A stretch of DNA of 64,000 nucleotides, from assembly GCF_000214035.2 (NCBI RefSeq), contig NZ_AFHG01000041.1, forward strand, positions 45,515-109,514. The letters run 5' to 3'. Numbering within the stretch: the stretch's first letter is position 1; each line of letters begins with the position of its first letter. Shown here piece after piece: positions 35,250 to 45,337 of the stretch. The notes under the pieces are model-generated. The model searched no databases. It was not told the origin of the DNA and saw nothing but the letters and a program-made list of their open reading frames with translations. Source of the stretch: Methyloversatilis universalis FAM5 (GTDB taxonomy: Bacteria > Pseudomonadota > Gammaproteobacteria > Burkholderiales > Rhodocyclaceae). Position numbers and translations under genes: made by a program.

Positions 35250-36064
35250 CCGCCGCGCACGAGCAGTTCGCCGCGCCCGCTCACGCCCATGTCGCCCATG
35301 TAGCGACGGACGGTGCAGGCGCTGGCATCGAGCGCGCCGAACGGACCGGGCAGGCCCTTCCAGCTCGCGTACAGCAGGCTCAGGAAACCCAGACGGTGGC
35401 TGCCACAATCGACCACGCCCGGCAGCATCTGCGCTGGCAGCGCGTTCAGGATGAGGGTGCCGCGCTTCATCAGATAGCCCGGATAGGCGCCCACCTTGCC
35501 GGCCACCGCGATGGTGCCGGCAATCATGCGGGCGCCACAGTAGTCGCCGGCATTACCGCTGACCAGGATCTGGCCGCGGCGCATGCGATCGCCCAGACGC
35601 TCGCCGGCGTTGCCGCCGACCAGCAGCAGGCCGCCGGCCATGCCTTTCATATCGCCCGGGATCGCCGCACCGGCGAAATCGGCCACGTCGCCGGTCACCT
35701 CGATGCGGCCGCGCTTCATGCCGGTGCCGCAGAAGGCGCCCGCACTGCCCTTCACCACGATGTCGCCACCGAGCAGGCCCTGGCCGACGTAGGCGCCGGC
35801 ATCGCCATCGACCGTCACCCGGCCGGACTTCATGCCGGCACCGATGCGCTCAAGCTTCGAACAGTCGCCACGGAACACCACATCGCTGCTGTCGTCGCCC
35901 GACAGCTCGAACAGGTCGTCCACCCGCACCGTGCGCTTGCCGACCGACAGCGTCAGCGCCGCGATGTCGGCCAGCGACAGGCCGGCGAGCGCGGTCGGAT
36001 TCAGGCTGCCCACGTCCACGCGCTGGGCCGGCGCATTGCGCAGTGCAAGAACCAGAGCACTCAT
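35246..36064 (-). CDS. fhcC: Formyltransferase/hydrolase complex subunit C
   Basis: A 272-residue subunit of the Fhc complex. It is related to the C subunit of archaeal formylmethanofuran dehydrogenase and to glutamate-synthase alpha-subunit C-terminal repeats: successive GxxxGxxM/G turns such as GAGMKSGRVTVDGDAGAYVG, GTGMKRGRIEVTGDVADFAG and GDRMRRGQILVSGNAGDYCG form a beta-helix. ATG 36064 overlaps the fhcD stop (ATGA). It is structural within the complex that releases formate. Confidence 0.92.
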   Translation of the reverse strand: MSALVLALRNAPAQRVDVGSLNPTALAGLSLADIAALTLSVGKRTVRVDDLFELSGDDSSDVVFRGDCSKLERIGAGMKSGRVTVDGDAGAYVGQGLLGGDIVVKGSAGAFCGTGMKRGRIEVTGDVADFAGAAIPGDMKGMAGGLLLVGGNAGERLGDRMRRGQILVSGNAGDYCGARMIAGTIAVAGKVGAYPGYLMKRGTLILNALPAQMLPGVVDCGSHRLGFLSLLYASWKGLPGPFGALDASACTVRRYMGDMGVSGRGELLVRGG

Positions 36065-36957
36065 TTCAGAATCTCCCGCAGGTGGTACTGGAACTGGCCG
36101 AGCTTGCCGCCGTAGTTGCCAGCGGACAAGCGGCGGATGCCGCCGGCCGCGCCGATCTTGCACACCTCGCGCATGCCCACTTCCATCGCCTTCTTGACCG
36201 ACGCGTCAGTCAGGCCGTCGATCACGATTTCCAGCACCGCGCCGATGCGCTCGTCCAGTTCCGATTTCGTCGCGCCGCGCAGCGTCGGGCAGAAGGCGTC
36301 GTTGGTCGAGGCGGACAGCGCCTTGTACTTGGAACCCACCTTGGAACCGGAACGCACCACGCCGCCCGGGAAAGGCATCACCACGTCGGTCAGCTTGCGC
36401 ATTTCGCGGATGGCGGCCTCACAGGCCTCCAGTGCCTGCACCTGGGTGTCGGCCAGCACCAGGAAGTTGCCGCCACCCACCGATTTCACCATGCGCGCGG
36501 TGTCCTGCACCAGGAATTCGCCGTCCATGACCGGCACCCGCCAGTAGCGCTTGCCGGCGATCTGCTTCGAGGTCTGGAAGCCGTCGCCGAAAAAGCGCAG
36601 CGTCTTGCCCAGCGGTACCGGATCGCCCTCTTCCAGGCCAGCGAAGATGGCGCTGGTCGGGCTGGTGAGCACGCACTGGCCCACCCGCCGCTCGATCTGC
36701 TTGATCAGTTCCTTGCTCGACACCGCGAACAGCAGCACCGACACACCCGGACGGCCATCCGGCGTTTCGGCCGGCGACAGCACGCGTTCGATGCCCGCCT
36801 CGGCGCCACAGGCGATGACAGAGGTCGCGAAACCGGTCATCGCGTTGGCCGAATTGAGCGCCCAGGTTTCGTTGTAGGCGGTGATGATGAGGCGTATGCC
36901 CCGCATGCCGAACGCTTCGGCGAAGGTATCGTCGATCGATACACCGTTGATGATCAT
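36061..36957 (-). CDS. fhcD: Formyltransferase subunit of Fhc complex
   Basis: A 298-residue formylmethanofuran:H4MPT formyltransferase homologue (Ftr). It moves the formyl group from formyl-H4MPT to the methanofuran analogue. MIINGVSIDDTFAEAFGMRG, RFFGDGFQTSKQIAGKRYWR, VMPFPGGVVRSGSKVGSKYK and GKLGQFQYHLREIL are characteristic. Length fits the family (about 300). It lies 4 bases after fhcA and overlaps fhcC. Confidence 0.95.
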   Translation of the reverse strand: MIINGVSIDDTFAEAFGMRGIRLIITAYNETWALNSANAMTGFATSVIACGAEAGIERVLSPAETPDGRPGVSVLLFAVSSKELIKQIERRVGQCVLTSPTSAIFAGLEEGDPVPLGKTLRFFGDGFQTSKQIAGKRYWRVPVMDGEFLVQDTARMVKSVGGGNFLVLADTQVQALEACEAAIREMRKLTDVVMPFPGGVVRSGSKVGSKYKALSASTNDAFCPTLRGATKSELDERIGAVLEIVIDGLTDASVKKAMEVGMREVCKIGAAGGIRRLSAGNYGGKLGQFQYHLREILK

Positions 36958-36961
36958 GGGC

Positions 36962-38632
36962 TCAGCTCCGCTTGCCGCAGGCGTGGGGAATCAGCTTGGA
37001 ACCGCCGCCGCATTCGCACAGTTCGTCGTCGCTGATCTTGAAGTTGTTCATACGCACCGAATGAAAGCGGCGGAAGTAGGGTTCGATCTTCTTCTCGATG
37101 CCGCGATCGAACTCAGGCTTCACCACGTGGGTGTTGCCGCGCACCACCTTCACCACCTTGCCGTCGCGCACCACCAGTTCGCCGTCCTTGAACACCAGGT
37201 CCGGCTTCTCGAACATGCGCTCGCGGTCGGCGTTCTCGGTGTAGACCACAATGTCGGCGGCCGCGCCCGGCGCCAGATGGCCCCGGTCGGTCAGGCCCAG
37301 GATGCGGGCCGGCGCGGCGCGGGTCATGATGGCGATCTCGTACAGCGAATACTCGCGCTCCAGCGCGGCCAGATTGCTCATGGCCTTCGCGTCCGGATTG
37401 ATGGTATCCAGCATCGCGTTGCGGAAGCTGCGGTCGGTCAGCAGCTTGATCAGGTGCGGATAGGTCGTGAACGGCGCGCCGTTCGGGTGATCGGTGGTCA
37501 GGAAGATGCGCCACGGATCTTCGACCATCAGGAAGATTTCCAGGCCGATCGCCCACTGCAGCGCATTGACGAAGTTCTGGTCCTTGTACTTGAACGGCAC
37601 CACGCCGCAGCCGGCTTCCATCTCGATGTCCATCACCGCCGACTTCTTCGGCGACGCGAACGCGGCATTGCGGTACTGCGACATGTTGTCGCCGGAGGCG
37701 GTCACGGTCTGGCCGAACAGCACCTGGCCGACGTCGGCACTGACGTTCTTGTGGCGATTGATCGCCTCGGCGATGCGTGCGGCGCCTGACGAGAACTTGC
37801 GATCACCCTCGGTACCGTAGCTGTGGAACTGGATGTGGGTCAGGTGGATGGGCCGGCCTTCCGCCGCTTCCATCGTCGCCAGCGTGGTATCGACGTTGCC
37901 GGCCACGCCCAGATTGCTCGCGTGCACGTGCAGCGGATGCGGCACGCCCAGCTCATGCACCGCGCGGGTGAGCGTCTGGATGATGCGGCGCGGGGTCACG
38001 CCGTAGTAGGCGTTCTGTTCGTCGAGATCGAGCTTGCGCTGGTTGAACTTGAAGGCCGAAATGCCGCCCGGGTTCACCACCTTGATGCCCAGGGTCTGCG
38101 TCGAATGCAGGATCCAGGCAACGTAGTCGTTGATGCTCTTCTGATCCTCGTTGGCCACCAGCATGCGCAGCAGGAAATCGTCGCTGCCCAGCATCGCGTA
38201 GCCGCCGGTGTCGACGATGGGCGTGTCGCCCATTTCCATGTGCGCCTGACGCGCGTTCATCGGAATGATGGCGGGCTCGAAGCAGGAGGTGTAGCCCATC
38301 TCGGCGTAGCGGTAGCCGGCAGCCAGCGTGCCCGGAGCGCAGTAACCGCAGCTCGAACGGGTCACCTCTGTACGCGCGACCGGGTCACCGCGGTGGTCTT
38401 CCGGCAGCATTTCGCGGGCGATGTTCACCTTGCCGCCGCCGATGTGGGTGTGCATGTCGATCGCACCCGACATCACCACGCGGCCCGACACGTTGTACTC
38501 GGCACTCACCTTGTCGCCGTCGGCCAGCGCCGCGACGATGCGGCCATCCTTGACATAGATGTCGCGCACCTGGTCGTTGATGCCGTTCGCCGGGTCGATC
38601 ACCCGGCCTCCAGTCAGCTTGATGACGCTCAC
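36962..38632 (-). CDS. fhcA: Formyltransferase/hydrolase complex subunit A
   Basis: A 556-residue amidohydrolase-superfamily subunit that hydrolyses the formylated methanofuran analogue to formate. The metal motif DMHTHIGGGK, later histidines in HPLHVHASNLG and THIQFHSYG, the metal/catalytic Asp in LTTDHPNGAPFTTYPHLI, and GVVPFKYKDQNFVNALQW are visible. GTG 38632 overlaps the fhcB stop (GTGA), which fixes the start. The C terminus has CECGGGSKLIPHACG, a Cys/His-rich tail that could bind metal. Confidence 0.95.
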   Translation of the reverse strand: MSVIKLTGGRVIDPANGINDQVRDIYVKDGRIVAALADGDKVSAEYNVSGRVVMSGAIDMHTHIGGGKVNIAREMLPEDHRGDPVARTEVTRSSCGYCAPGTLAAGYRYAEMGYTSCFEPAIIPMNARQAHMEMGDTPIVDTGGYAMLGSDDFLLRMLVANEDQKSINDYVAWILHSTQTLGIKVVNPGGISAFKFNQRKLDLDEQNAYYGVTPRRIIQTLTRAVHELGVPHPLHVHASNLGVAGNVDTTLATMEAAEGRPIHLTHIQFHSYGTEGDRKFSSGAARIAEAINRHKNVSADVGQVLFGQTVTASGDNMSQYRNAAFASPKKSAVMDIEMEAGCGVVPFKYKDQNFVNALQWAIGLEIFLMVEDPWRIFLTTDHPNGAPFTTYPHLIKLLTDRSFRNAMLDTINPDAKAMSNLAALEREYSLYEIAIMTRAAPARILGLTDRGHLAPGAAADIVVYTENADRERMFEKPDLVFKDGELVVRDGKVVKVVRGNTHVVKPEFDRGIEKKIEPYFRRFHSVRMNNFKISDDELCECGGGSKLIPHACGKRS

Positions 38633-39921
38633 GCGCTCACCTCCTTCAGTTGTGCGGTGATGGCGGCCGCCACCTTCGCAGCGGACGGCAGGCGGGTGGC
38701 GCGCAGCGCGCGCAGCGGCAGTGCCGCACCCTTGTCGCCGCGGAAGAAGTGCCCGACGTGATGCACGCCCGGCGTCGACACCGGGATGAACACCTCGGGC
38801 TCGTGCTCCAGTTTCAGCGTGGGCGGCGCGATCACCACCTTGGCCTCCGGCGGCGGCGGGGTCTTGTCGTTCAGCGCGCTGATCCACACCACGGTATCGG
38901 TTTCGCCCTGCTCGACCAGACGGGCGGTACCGTTGTGCACCGGGTCATACAGCGGAATGCCGCTGGCAAAGCTGGTACGCATCGGATAGCCGGTCTGCCA
39001 GGCGTGCACCATCGAGGCGTTCAGTTCGCCATCGGCACCGCCCAGACCGAGACCGTTAGAGCGGGTCGTCACATTGAGCGCACGCACCGCGCTCATGATG
39101 GCGTTGATGTTCAGATCCACCTGCGCCGGCTCGAAATCGCCCGCCATCCACACCAGCACCGAATACTTCGCCGCCCGCAGCGCCTCCACCAGCGCCTGCC
39201 AGCGTGCGAGTTCGATGCCCAGCGGCGCGGCTTCGCTCACCGGCTGCTTCGCGAGCAGCGCATTCAGCGTGGACAGCGCTTCCGGCATGCGGGCGCGATC
39301 AAAGTCGAACACGTCGGCTGCGCGGCCGTCCGGCGACTGCCCGGCCGCGGTGTTCAGCCCGCCACCCAGATAGACGATGCGGCGCGCCGCCGGTGCCGGC
39401 TCGAACATCGCCTCGTCGTTCCAGACATAGCGTTCGAAGAAGCGCGAGGCCTTGCTCACGACGTCGGTGCCCACCAGTACGATCAGATCGGCGCGATTCT
39501 TCACCTCGGCCAGCGTGGTGGTCACGTAACCCACGTCCTGCACCACCCGGGTCGAACGCCAGCCGATCTCCGAATACAGATGGTCGACCACGCCGCCCGC
39601 GGCGTCGGCCAGTTCCATCACTTCACGCATGCCGCCCACATCCAGCGCCATGCCCGCAAACACCGGCTGCGCCGACGCCTTCACGCGGCGGGCCACCTCG
39701 GCACAGGCGGCTTCAAGGCTGGCCGGCTGGCCGCCCACGCGGGCGCTGGCGCCATCGTGCGACACGCCCAGACGCGCGAAGCCGGCCTGCGCCTTGGCAC
39801 AGCCGCCGCCCACCACCGCGAGCGCTTCGCCGGCGGTGTCCACGCTCAGATCGTCACAGGCCAGTCCGCAGAAAGGACAGGCCACCTCGGTGACGACGGT
39901 CGAACTCGCTTCATTCGTCAT
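38629..39921 (-). CDS. fhcB: Formyltransferase/hydrolase complex subunit B
   Basis: A 430-residue subunit related to FwdB/FmdB of archaeal formylmethanofuran dehydrogenase, first gene of fhcBADC. The N terminus has CPFCGLACDDLSVD and GGGCAKAQAGFARLG, remnants of the molybdopterin-enzyme Fe-S region; later segments include GVVDHLYSEIGWRSTRVVQD. In bacterial Fhc this subunit is thought to have no dehydrogenase function because the complex only hydrolyses. Cys retained here are notable. Divergent from the beta-RFAP synthase gene. Confidence 0.92.
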   Translation of the reverse strand: MTNEASSTVVTEVACPFCGLACDDLSVDTAGEALAVVGGGCAKAQAGFARLGVSHDGASARVGGQPASLEAACAEVARRVKASAQPVFAGMALDVGGMREVMELADAAGGVVDHLYSEIGWRSTRVVQDVGYVTTTLAEVKNRADLIVLVGTDVVSKASRFFERYVWNDEAMFEPAPAARRIVYLGGGLNTAAGQSPDGRAADVFDFDRARMPEALSTLNALLAKQPVSEAAPLGIELARWQALVEALRAAKYSVLVWMAGDFEPAQVDLNINAIMSAVRALNVTTRSNGLGLGGADGELNASMVHAWQTGYPMRTSFASGIPLYDPVHNGTARLVEQGETDTVVWISALNDKTPPPPEAKVVIAPPTLKLEHEPEVFIPVSTPGVHHVGHFFRGDKGAALPLRALRATRLPSAAKVAAAITAQLKEVSA

Positions 39922-40135
39922 GAGTCATCCGTTTCATCAGGTTAAATCGAACCCGCAGCCTGTAACGATACAACAAGCCCAAAACCCAGGTAGGACGCGC
40001 CTTAGCGCGCCGCACCGCAGCATCCGGAGCGCGCGATCCATCGTGGTCAACCTGTTTCACATGCGTAGCAGCGCGATCCGTAAACGACCGGTGCCTGCAG
40101 CCGTCAAGGCCGCCGGCACCGTAGCTGCAAGGCGC

Positions 40136-40166
40136 TTGCCTGACTGGCGCCGGATTTTGGGATAAT
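40136..40166 (+). promoter_or_regulatory. Possible promoter of the mptG-mtdB-mch unit
   Basis: In the 275-base divergent gap between fhcB and the beta-RFAP synthase gene, TTGCCT (40136-40141) and GATAAT (40161-40166) are separated by 19 bases, 31 bases upstream of the start codon. The spacing is long, so confidence is limited. No operator was recognised in this gap. Confidence 0.4.
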
Positions 40167-40196
40167 CCGCCCCTCTTTACACGACCCAGTCTCCGG

Positions 40197-41171
40197 ATGA
40201 ACGCTCCGCACGCGACCGCCACCGCCCTGCAAGTCCGGGCACCCGCGCGCCTGCACATGGGTTTCGTGGATCTCGACGGCAGTCTCGGGCGCCGTTTCGG
40301 CAGTGTCGGGCTCACGCTCGACGGCCTGTTCACGACGGTGCGGGTCAGCCGGTCCGACACGCTGACGGTCACCGGACCGGACGCCGATCGCGCCCGCCGC
40401 TACGCCGCGACCGTGAGCGAACGCTTCGGTCTGCCGCCCGCGCGGATCGACATCACCGGCGCCATTCCTTCGCATTCGGGCCTGGGCTCCGGCACGCAAC
40501 TTGCTCTCGCCGTCGGGGCAGCGCTGGCCCGTTTCCATGGCGTGACAGTCCGTTCCCGCGATGTCGCCGACCTGCTCGATCGTGGCGCACGTTCGGGCAT
40601 TGGCATCGGGAGTTTTGACGGCGGCGGCTTCATCGTCGATGGTGGTCGGGGTGCGCTGGACGCGCCGCCGCCCATCGTCGCGCAGATGGCCTTTCCTGAC
40701 GAATGGCGCCTGGTGCTGATATTCGACCGTGCCGCGCACGGCCTGCACGGCGCTGCCGAGAAGGAGGCCTTCCGGGTGCTGCCGCCCTACCGGCCCGGAC
40801 TGGCCGACCGGCTGAGCCGCCTGGTGCTGATGCGGGCGCTGCCGGCGCTGGCCGAGCGCGACATCGAACTGTTCGGTGCCGCGATCAACGAACTGCAGCA
40901 CTGCGTGGGCGACTATTTCGCGCCGGCGCAGGGTGGCCGCTACACCAGCCGACTGGTGAGCGAGGTAGCCGAATTCATGGCCGCACAGGGTGCCGCCTGC
41001 ATCGGCCAGAGCTCCTGGGGTCCGACCGGTTTCGCGCTGGCCGCCTCGGAGCAGGAGGCGCAGGCCCTGGTGGCGTCGGTACGCGCCCGTTACGGGCAGA
41101 CCGAAGGGCTGGAACTGATGGTGTGCGCTGCGCGCAACGAAGGCGCGCAGTGGAACGAACTGCCGGGCTGA
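40197..41171 (+). CDS. mptG: Beta-ribofuranosylaminobenzene 5'-phosphate synthase
   Basis: A 324-residue GHMP-kinase-superfamily enzyme. It condenses 4-hydroxybenzoate or p-aminobenzoate with PRPP in the first committed step of H4MPT synthesis. ARLHMGFVDLDGSLGRRFGS, IPSHSGLGSGTQLALAVGAA (GHMP nucleotide-loop-like) and SGIGIGSFDGGGFIVDGG are typical. Its place diverging from fhc and upstream of mtdB matches other methylotroph clusters. Confidence 0.93.
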   Translation: MNAPHATATALQVRAPARLHMGFVDLDGSLGRRFGSVGLTLDGLFTTVRVSRSDTLTVTGPDADRARRYAATVSERFGLPPARIDITGAIPSHSGLGSGTQLALAVGAALARFHGVTVRSRDVADLLDRGARSGIGIGSFDGGGFIVDGGRGALDAPPPIVAQMAFPDEWRLVLIFDRAAHGLHGAAEKEAFRVLPPYRPGLADRLSRLVLMRALPALAERDIELFGAAINELQHCVGDYFAPAQGGRYTSRLVSEVAEFMAAQGAACIGQSSWGPTGFALAASEQEAQALVASVRARYGQTEGLELMVCAARNEGAQWNELPG

Positions 41172-41284
41172 TGCCTCAGGTGCAGGCCGGGAACAAGGAA
41201 CGGACGCGCGTGCGCATCCGGTGAGGCGTCGAGAAAAGACGTAACAGAGAAGCCAGCCTTCGGGCGGAAAGAGCGAGAGAGACC

Positions 41285-42187
41285 ATGGAAAACCCGTACA
41301 TCCTGCACATGTTCAGCCCCACCAACAACATCAGCCCCTTCGATGTGAACATGGCGTGCGACGCCGGTTTCCAGGTGCTCATGCCCTACTCCGGTGTCGG
41401 TCTGGACCAGATCTACGGCCTCACCCAGGACGCCATCTTCTCGCGCGGCCCCAATGGCGTGAAGCGCACCGGCATCTTCATCGGTGGCCGTGACATCGGC
41501 ATGGCCGCCGACATGCTGGACGCCTGCCGCGGCGCCATGGTGCCGCCGTTCGAGGTGTCGGTGTTCGCCGACCCGTCCGGCGCCTTCACCACCGCCGCCG
41601 CGCTGGTCGCCTGCGTCGAGCGCCAGCTGCGCAAGGCCCACAACACCGAACTCGAAGGCAAGACCGTGCTGGTGCTCGGCGGCACCGGCCCGGTCGGCAC
41701 CGCCGCCGCGGTGCTGGCGTCCAGCGCCGGCGCCAAGGTGCTGGTCGGCAGCCACTCCAGCGCGATGCGCGCCCGGGTGGCATCCGAAGTGGTGAATGCC
41801 CGCTACGGTTCGTCGGTCGAGCCGGTCGAAGCCGGTTCCAACGAACAGAAGGAAGGCCTGATGCCCCAGGCCAACGTCATCCTCTGCACCGCCAAGGCCG
41901 GCATCCAGGTGCTGAGCAAGGCGCAGCTGAAGAACGCGAAGTCGCTGCTGGTCGCCGCCGACGTGAATGCCGTGCCGCCGGCCGGCATCGAAGGCCTGGG
42001 CGTGATGGACGACGGCAAGCCGCTGGAATCCGGTTCCGGCAAGGCGGTGGGCATCGGCGCACTGGCGATCGGCAACGTGAAGTACCTGTGCCAGCGCGGC
42101 CTGTTCCAGCGCATGATCAACACCGACAAGCCGGTCTATCTGGACTTCCGCGACGCCTTCGCCACCGCGCGTCAGCTGGTTGCCTGA
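41285..42187 (+). CDS. mtdB: NAD(P)-dependent methylene-H4MPT dehydrogenase
   Basis: A 300-residue cytoplasmic enzyme oxidising methylene-H4MPT to methenyl-H4MPT. It begins MENPYILHMFSPTNNISPFD, has PYSGVGLDQIYGLTQDAIFS and GIFIGGRDIGMAADML, a Rossmann motif VLVLGGTGPVGTAAAVLASS, and AADVNAVPPAGIEGLGVMDD. GAGAGA precedes ATG 41285. Between Fae and Mch in the pathway. Confidence 0.95.
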   Translation: MENPYILHMFSPTNNISPFDVNMACDAGFQVLMPYSGVGLDQIYGLTQDAIFSRGPNGVKRTGIFIGGRDIGMAADMLDACRGAMVPPFEVSVFADPSGAFTTAAALVACVERQLRKAHNTELEGKTVLVLGGTGPVGTAAAVLASSAGAKVLVGSHSSAMRARVASEVVNARYGSSVEPVEAGSNEQKEGLMPQANVILCTAKAGIQVLSKAQLKNAKSLLVAADVNAVPPAGIEGLGVMDDGKPLESGSGKAVGIGALAIGNVKYLCQRGLFQRMINTDKPVYLDFRDAFATARQLVA

Positions 42188-42218
42188 GTCCGGTCCGGCT
42201 CTGACGGAACGGCGGCCG

Positions 42219-43367
42219 GTGTCTCACTGGCTCATCGTGGCAGGCAGCGCGCGACCGCTTGCGCAGGCCTGCGTCGACGCCGGCATGAGCTGTGACGTGA
42301 TCGACCCCTGGGGCGACGCCGACACACGGGCACTGGCGCGGCGCCATGCCCGCGCCGTCATCGGCGAGGACGGTTTCGAGACCGCGCTGCCCGGGCTGAT
42401 CGGGCGCATGCGACGCGAGCACGGCTGGGACGGCATCATCGCCGGCTCGGGCTTCGAAGCACGGCCGGATGCGCTGACCGCACTTGCGGCTTTCGCGCCG
42501 GTGCTGGGCAATGACGCAGCAACGGTTGCACGCTGCAAGGATCCGCGGGCAGTCGCGGAAGCCGCCCGGGCAGCCGGACTGCGCAGTCCCGACATCCGTC
42601 TGCACGACGGACCGGATGCCATTCCTGACAGCGGCTGGCTGGTGAAACCGCTCGGCGGCTGCGGCGGCCTCGGAATACGGCATGCGCGCAGCGGCGAAGC
42701 GGTGCCCGCCGGACATTACGGCCAGCGATGCGTGGCCGGCCAGCCCGCTTCGATGCTCTTTCTGGCCGACGGCCGGCAGGCGCGGGTGATCGGCATGAGC
42801 CGGCAGACGCCGGGCAGCCTGGCCGGTCCTTACGCATGGTGCGAAGCGACCGGCGATCTGCCCTGCGACCGCTCGGTCAGCGCGCGACTGGAACGCTCGC
42901 TGGACCGGCTGAGCGCAGCCTTCGGGCTGCGCGGGCTCAACGGCATCGATCTGGTGATGGATGCCGACGGCGAGCCGGTGCTGATCGAGATCAATCCCCG
43001 CCCGACCGCAACCATGATGCTGTACGGGCACCGGGTTGCCGGCGGTCTGTTCGCAGCGCACATAGCCGCCTGCCGTGGCCGGCTGACGGACGTGAATCCG
43101 GTGGCCGGTGCGGTGAAGGGGCTGCGTGTGGTGTACGCGCCCCGCGACATGACGGTCGGCGACGACGCGCGCTGGCCGCGCTGGTGCGGTGACCGCCCTG
43201 CGGCCGGCAGCGTCGTGCCGCGCGCCGCGCCGCTGTGCACGGTGCATGCGGAAGCCGGCGACGGCGCGGCGGCAGGCCGGCTGCTGAAGCAGCGCGAACG
43301 CGAGGTGCTGGACATGTTCGGCGTCCATCCGGACGCCGCGCAGATGATGACAACAGTCTTTTCCTGA
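42219..43367 (+). CDS. ATP-grasp ligase of the H4MPT/methanofuran cluster
   Basis: A 382-residue ATP-grasp protein. The ATP-binding core is visible in [20 protein letters not shown], and the metal site in [20 protein letters not shown] followed by [12 protein letters not shown]. It corresponds to the ATP-grasp gene found between mtdB and mch in other methylotrophs, and may join glutamate to a cofactor precursor, such as in methylofuran synthesis (inferred, substrate not known). GTG 42219 places the start next to the conserved [19 protein letters not shown] 42180, overlapping mtdB, is an alternative. Confidence 0.75.
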   Translation: MSHWLIVAGSARPLAQACVDAGMSCDVIDPWGDADTRALARRHARAVIGEDGFETALPGLIGRMRREHGWDGIIAGSGFEARPDALTALAAFAPVLGNDAATVARCKDPRAVAEAARAAGLRSPDIRLHDGPDAIPDSGWLVKPLGGCGGLGIRHARSGEAVPAGHYGQRCVAGQPASMLFLADGRQARVIGMSRQTPGSLAGPYAWCEATGDLPCDRSVSARLERSLDRLSAAFGLRGLNGIDLVMDADGEPVLIEINPRPTATMMLYGHRVAGGLFAAHIAACRGRLTDVNPVAGAVKGLRVVYAPRDMTVGDDARWPRWCGDRPAAGSVVPRAAPLCTVHAEAGDGAAAGRLLKQREREVLDMFGVHPDAAQMMTTVFS

Positions 43368-43377
43368 GGAGAACGAA

Positions 43378-44376
43378 ATGAGCAGTCCCGAACACGGACC
43401 GGTACTGACCGGCGCACAGCCCAGCGTAGGCAAGCATGTGATGGCTCTGGTCGAAGGTCTGGTGCGCGACGCCGATGCACTGCGCATCAAGGTCGACGCG
43501 CTGCCCGGCGGCGGCCGCGTGATCGACGCCGGCATCAACGTGCCGGGCGGCATCGAAGCCGGCCGCCGCATCACCGAAATCTGCATGGGCGGCCTCGGCA
43601 CCGCCACGTTCAACACGCGTGAAGCGCACTGGCCGCTCATCATCAACGTGCATTCCACCCACCCTGTCGTCGCCTGTCTGGCCAGCCAGTACGCCGGCTG
43701 GAGCCTGTCGCACGGCGAGGGCAAGGACGCCTTCCACGCGCTGGGTTCCGGCCCGGGCCGCGCGCTGGCGGTGAAGGAGCCGCTGTACAAGGAACTGGGC
43801 TACAAGGACGACGCGCAGCACGCCGTGCTGGTGCTGGAAGTCGACCGTCAGCCGCCGGCCGAAGTGCTGGCCAAGATCCGCCGCGACTGCAATGTGCCGG
43901 ACGATGGCGTCACCCTCATCCTGACCCCGACCCGCAGCCTGGCCGGCACGGTGCAGGTGGTGGGCCGCGTGCTGGAAGTGGCGCTGCACAAGGTGCACGC
44001 ACTCGGCTTCCCGCTGCAGCAGATCGTCGATGGCTCGGCCAGCGCACCGATCGCGCCGCCGGCGCCCGACTTCCTGAACGCCATGGGCCGCACCAACGAC
44101 GCCATCCTGTTCGGCGGCGTCGCCCAGCTCTATGTCGACTGCGAAGACGACGCCGCGGCAGACCTGGCGCAGAAGCTGCCCTCCTCCGCTTCGCGCGACT
44201 ACGGCCGTCCGTTCGCCGAGGTGTTCAAGGAAGTGAAGTACGACTTCTACAAGATCGACCCGATGCTGTTCGCGCCGGCCCGCGTGGTGGTGAGCAATCT
44301 GCGCACCGGCAAGAGCTTCCGCGCCGGCCAGATCAACACCGAGCTGCTGGCGAAGTCCTTCGGCGAGGGCAAGTGA
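43378..44376 (+). CDS. mch: Methenyl-H4MPT cyclohydrolase
   Basis: A 332-residue cytoplasmic enzyme converting methenyl-H4MPT to 5-formyl-H4[62 protein letters not shown] and [14 protein letters not shown] are characteristic. AGGAGA precedes ATG 43378, 10 bases after the ATP-grasp gene. The next gene begins 4 bases after its stop. Confidence 0.95.
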   Translation: MSSPEHGPVLTGAQPSVGKHVMALVEGLVRDADALRIKVDALPGGGRVIDAGINVPGGIEAGRRITEICMGGLGTATFNTREAHWPLIINVHSTHPVVACLASQYAGWSLSHGEGKDAFHALGSGPGRALAVKEPLYKELGYKDDAQHAVLVLEVDRQPPAEVLAKIRRDCNVPDDGVTLILTPTRSLAGTVQVVGRVLEVALHKVHALGFPLQQIVDGSASAPIAPPAPDFLNAMGRTNDAILFGGVAQLYVDCEDDAAADLAQKLPSSASRDYGRPFAEVFKEVKYDFYKIDPMLFAPARVVVSNLRTGKSFRAGQINTELLAKSFGEGK

Positions 44377-44380
44377 GCCC

Positions 44381-45337
44381 GTGCTGAAGTCGCATCCGGC
44401 GGGTCAGGCGAGGCCTTCGCCTGACATCGCCATCGTCACCGACGATCCGGGCTGGCACGGCAAGCGGCTGGTCGAGGCCTTCCGCGCGCGCGGTCTCAGC
44501 GCGCGCTATGTCGCGCTCGGCGAGTGCCACATCGACCTGCAGCGCGGCATTTCCGGCGTGGTGATGCCCGGCTTCGAACAGGCGCTGCCGCAGGCGGTGT
44601 TCGTGCGCGGCGTGGCCGGTGGCTCGCTGCAGCAGGTGGTGCTGCGCATGGATTTCCTGCACTACCTCGGCGAACTGGGCATACCGGTCTACAACCACGC
44701 GCGCGCGATCGAGAAGAGCGTGGACAAGGCGATGACCAGCGTGCTGCTGCATCACGCGGGCATCCCGACGCCGCCGACCTGGGTGACCGAACAGGACGCC
44801 GAGGCGCGCGCGGTGCTGATGCGCGAATTCGCCGCCGGGCACGACGTGCTGGTAAAGCCGCTGTTCGGTTCGCAGGGCGAAGGCATCGTGCGGCTGAAGG
44901 CCGGCGACGCGCTGCCGGCAGCGGAAACGCTGGGCAATGTCTGGTACATGCAGCGCTACAGCGCACGCTCGCGCGACAGCGTGGGCGAGTGGTCGGACTG
45001 GCGGGTCATGGTGATTGCCGGCCGGCCGGTGGCCGCCATGCTGCGTCGGGGCAAGAGCTGGCTCAACAACGTCGCCCAGGGCGGCGTGTGCGAAGCCATT
45101 CCGGTGTCGCCGGACGATGCGCTGATGCAGCTGGCGGTCGACGCCACCCGCGCCTGCGGCATGGATTACGCCGGCATCGACATCCTGCGTGACGACCACG
45201 GCCAGCTCACCGTGCTCGAAGTGAACAGCATACCGGCATGGAAAGGCCTGCAGGGCGTGACCAGCCTGAACATCGCGCAGGCGCTGGCCGACGATCTGAT
45301 CACGCGCATCCCGCGCGCGGGCGAGATCGCGTGCTGA
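44381..45337 (+). CDS. RimK-like ATP-grasp glutamate ligase
   Basis: A 318-residue RimK-family ATP-grasp protein, the orf5-type gene of methylotroph clusters and a homologue of archaeal MptN, which adds glutamate to H4MPT. IEKSVDKAMTSVLLHHAGIP, DVLVKPLFGSQGEGIVRL (ATP site) and MDYAGIDILRDDHGQLTVLE followed by VNSIPAWKGLQGV (metal/ATP residues) are visible. GTG 44381 lies 4 bases after mch. The exact substrate, H4MPT side chain or methylofuran tail, is not shown by sequence. Confidence 0.82.
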   Translation: MLKSHPAGQARPSPDIAIVTDDPGWHGKRLVEAFRARGLSARYVALGECHIDLQRGISGVVMPGFEQALPQAVFVRGVAGGSLQQVVLRMDFLHYLGELGIPVYNHARAIEKSVDKAMTSVLLHHAGIPTPPTWVTEQDAEARAVLMREFAAGHDVLVKPLFGSQGEGIVRLKAGDALPAAETLGNVWYMQRYSARSRDSVGEWSDWRVMVIAGRPVAAMLRRGKSWLNNVAQGGVCEAIPVSPDDALMQLAVDATRACGMDYAGIDILRDDHGQLTVLEVNSIPAWKGLQGVTSLNIAQALADDLITRIPRAGEIAC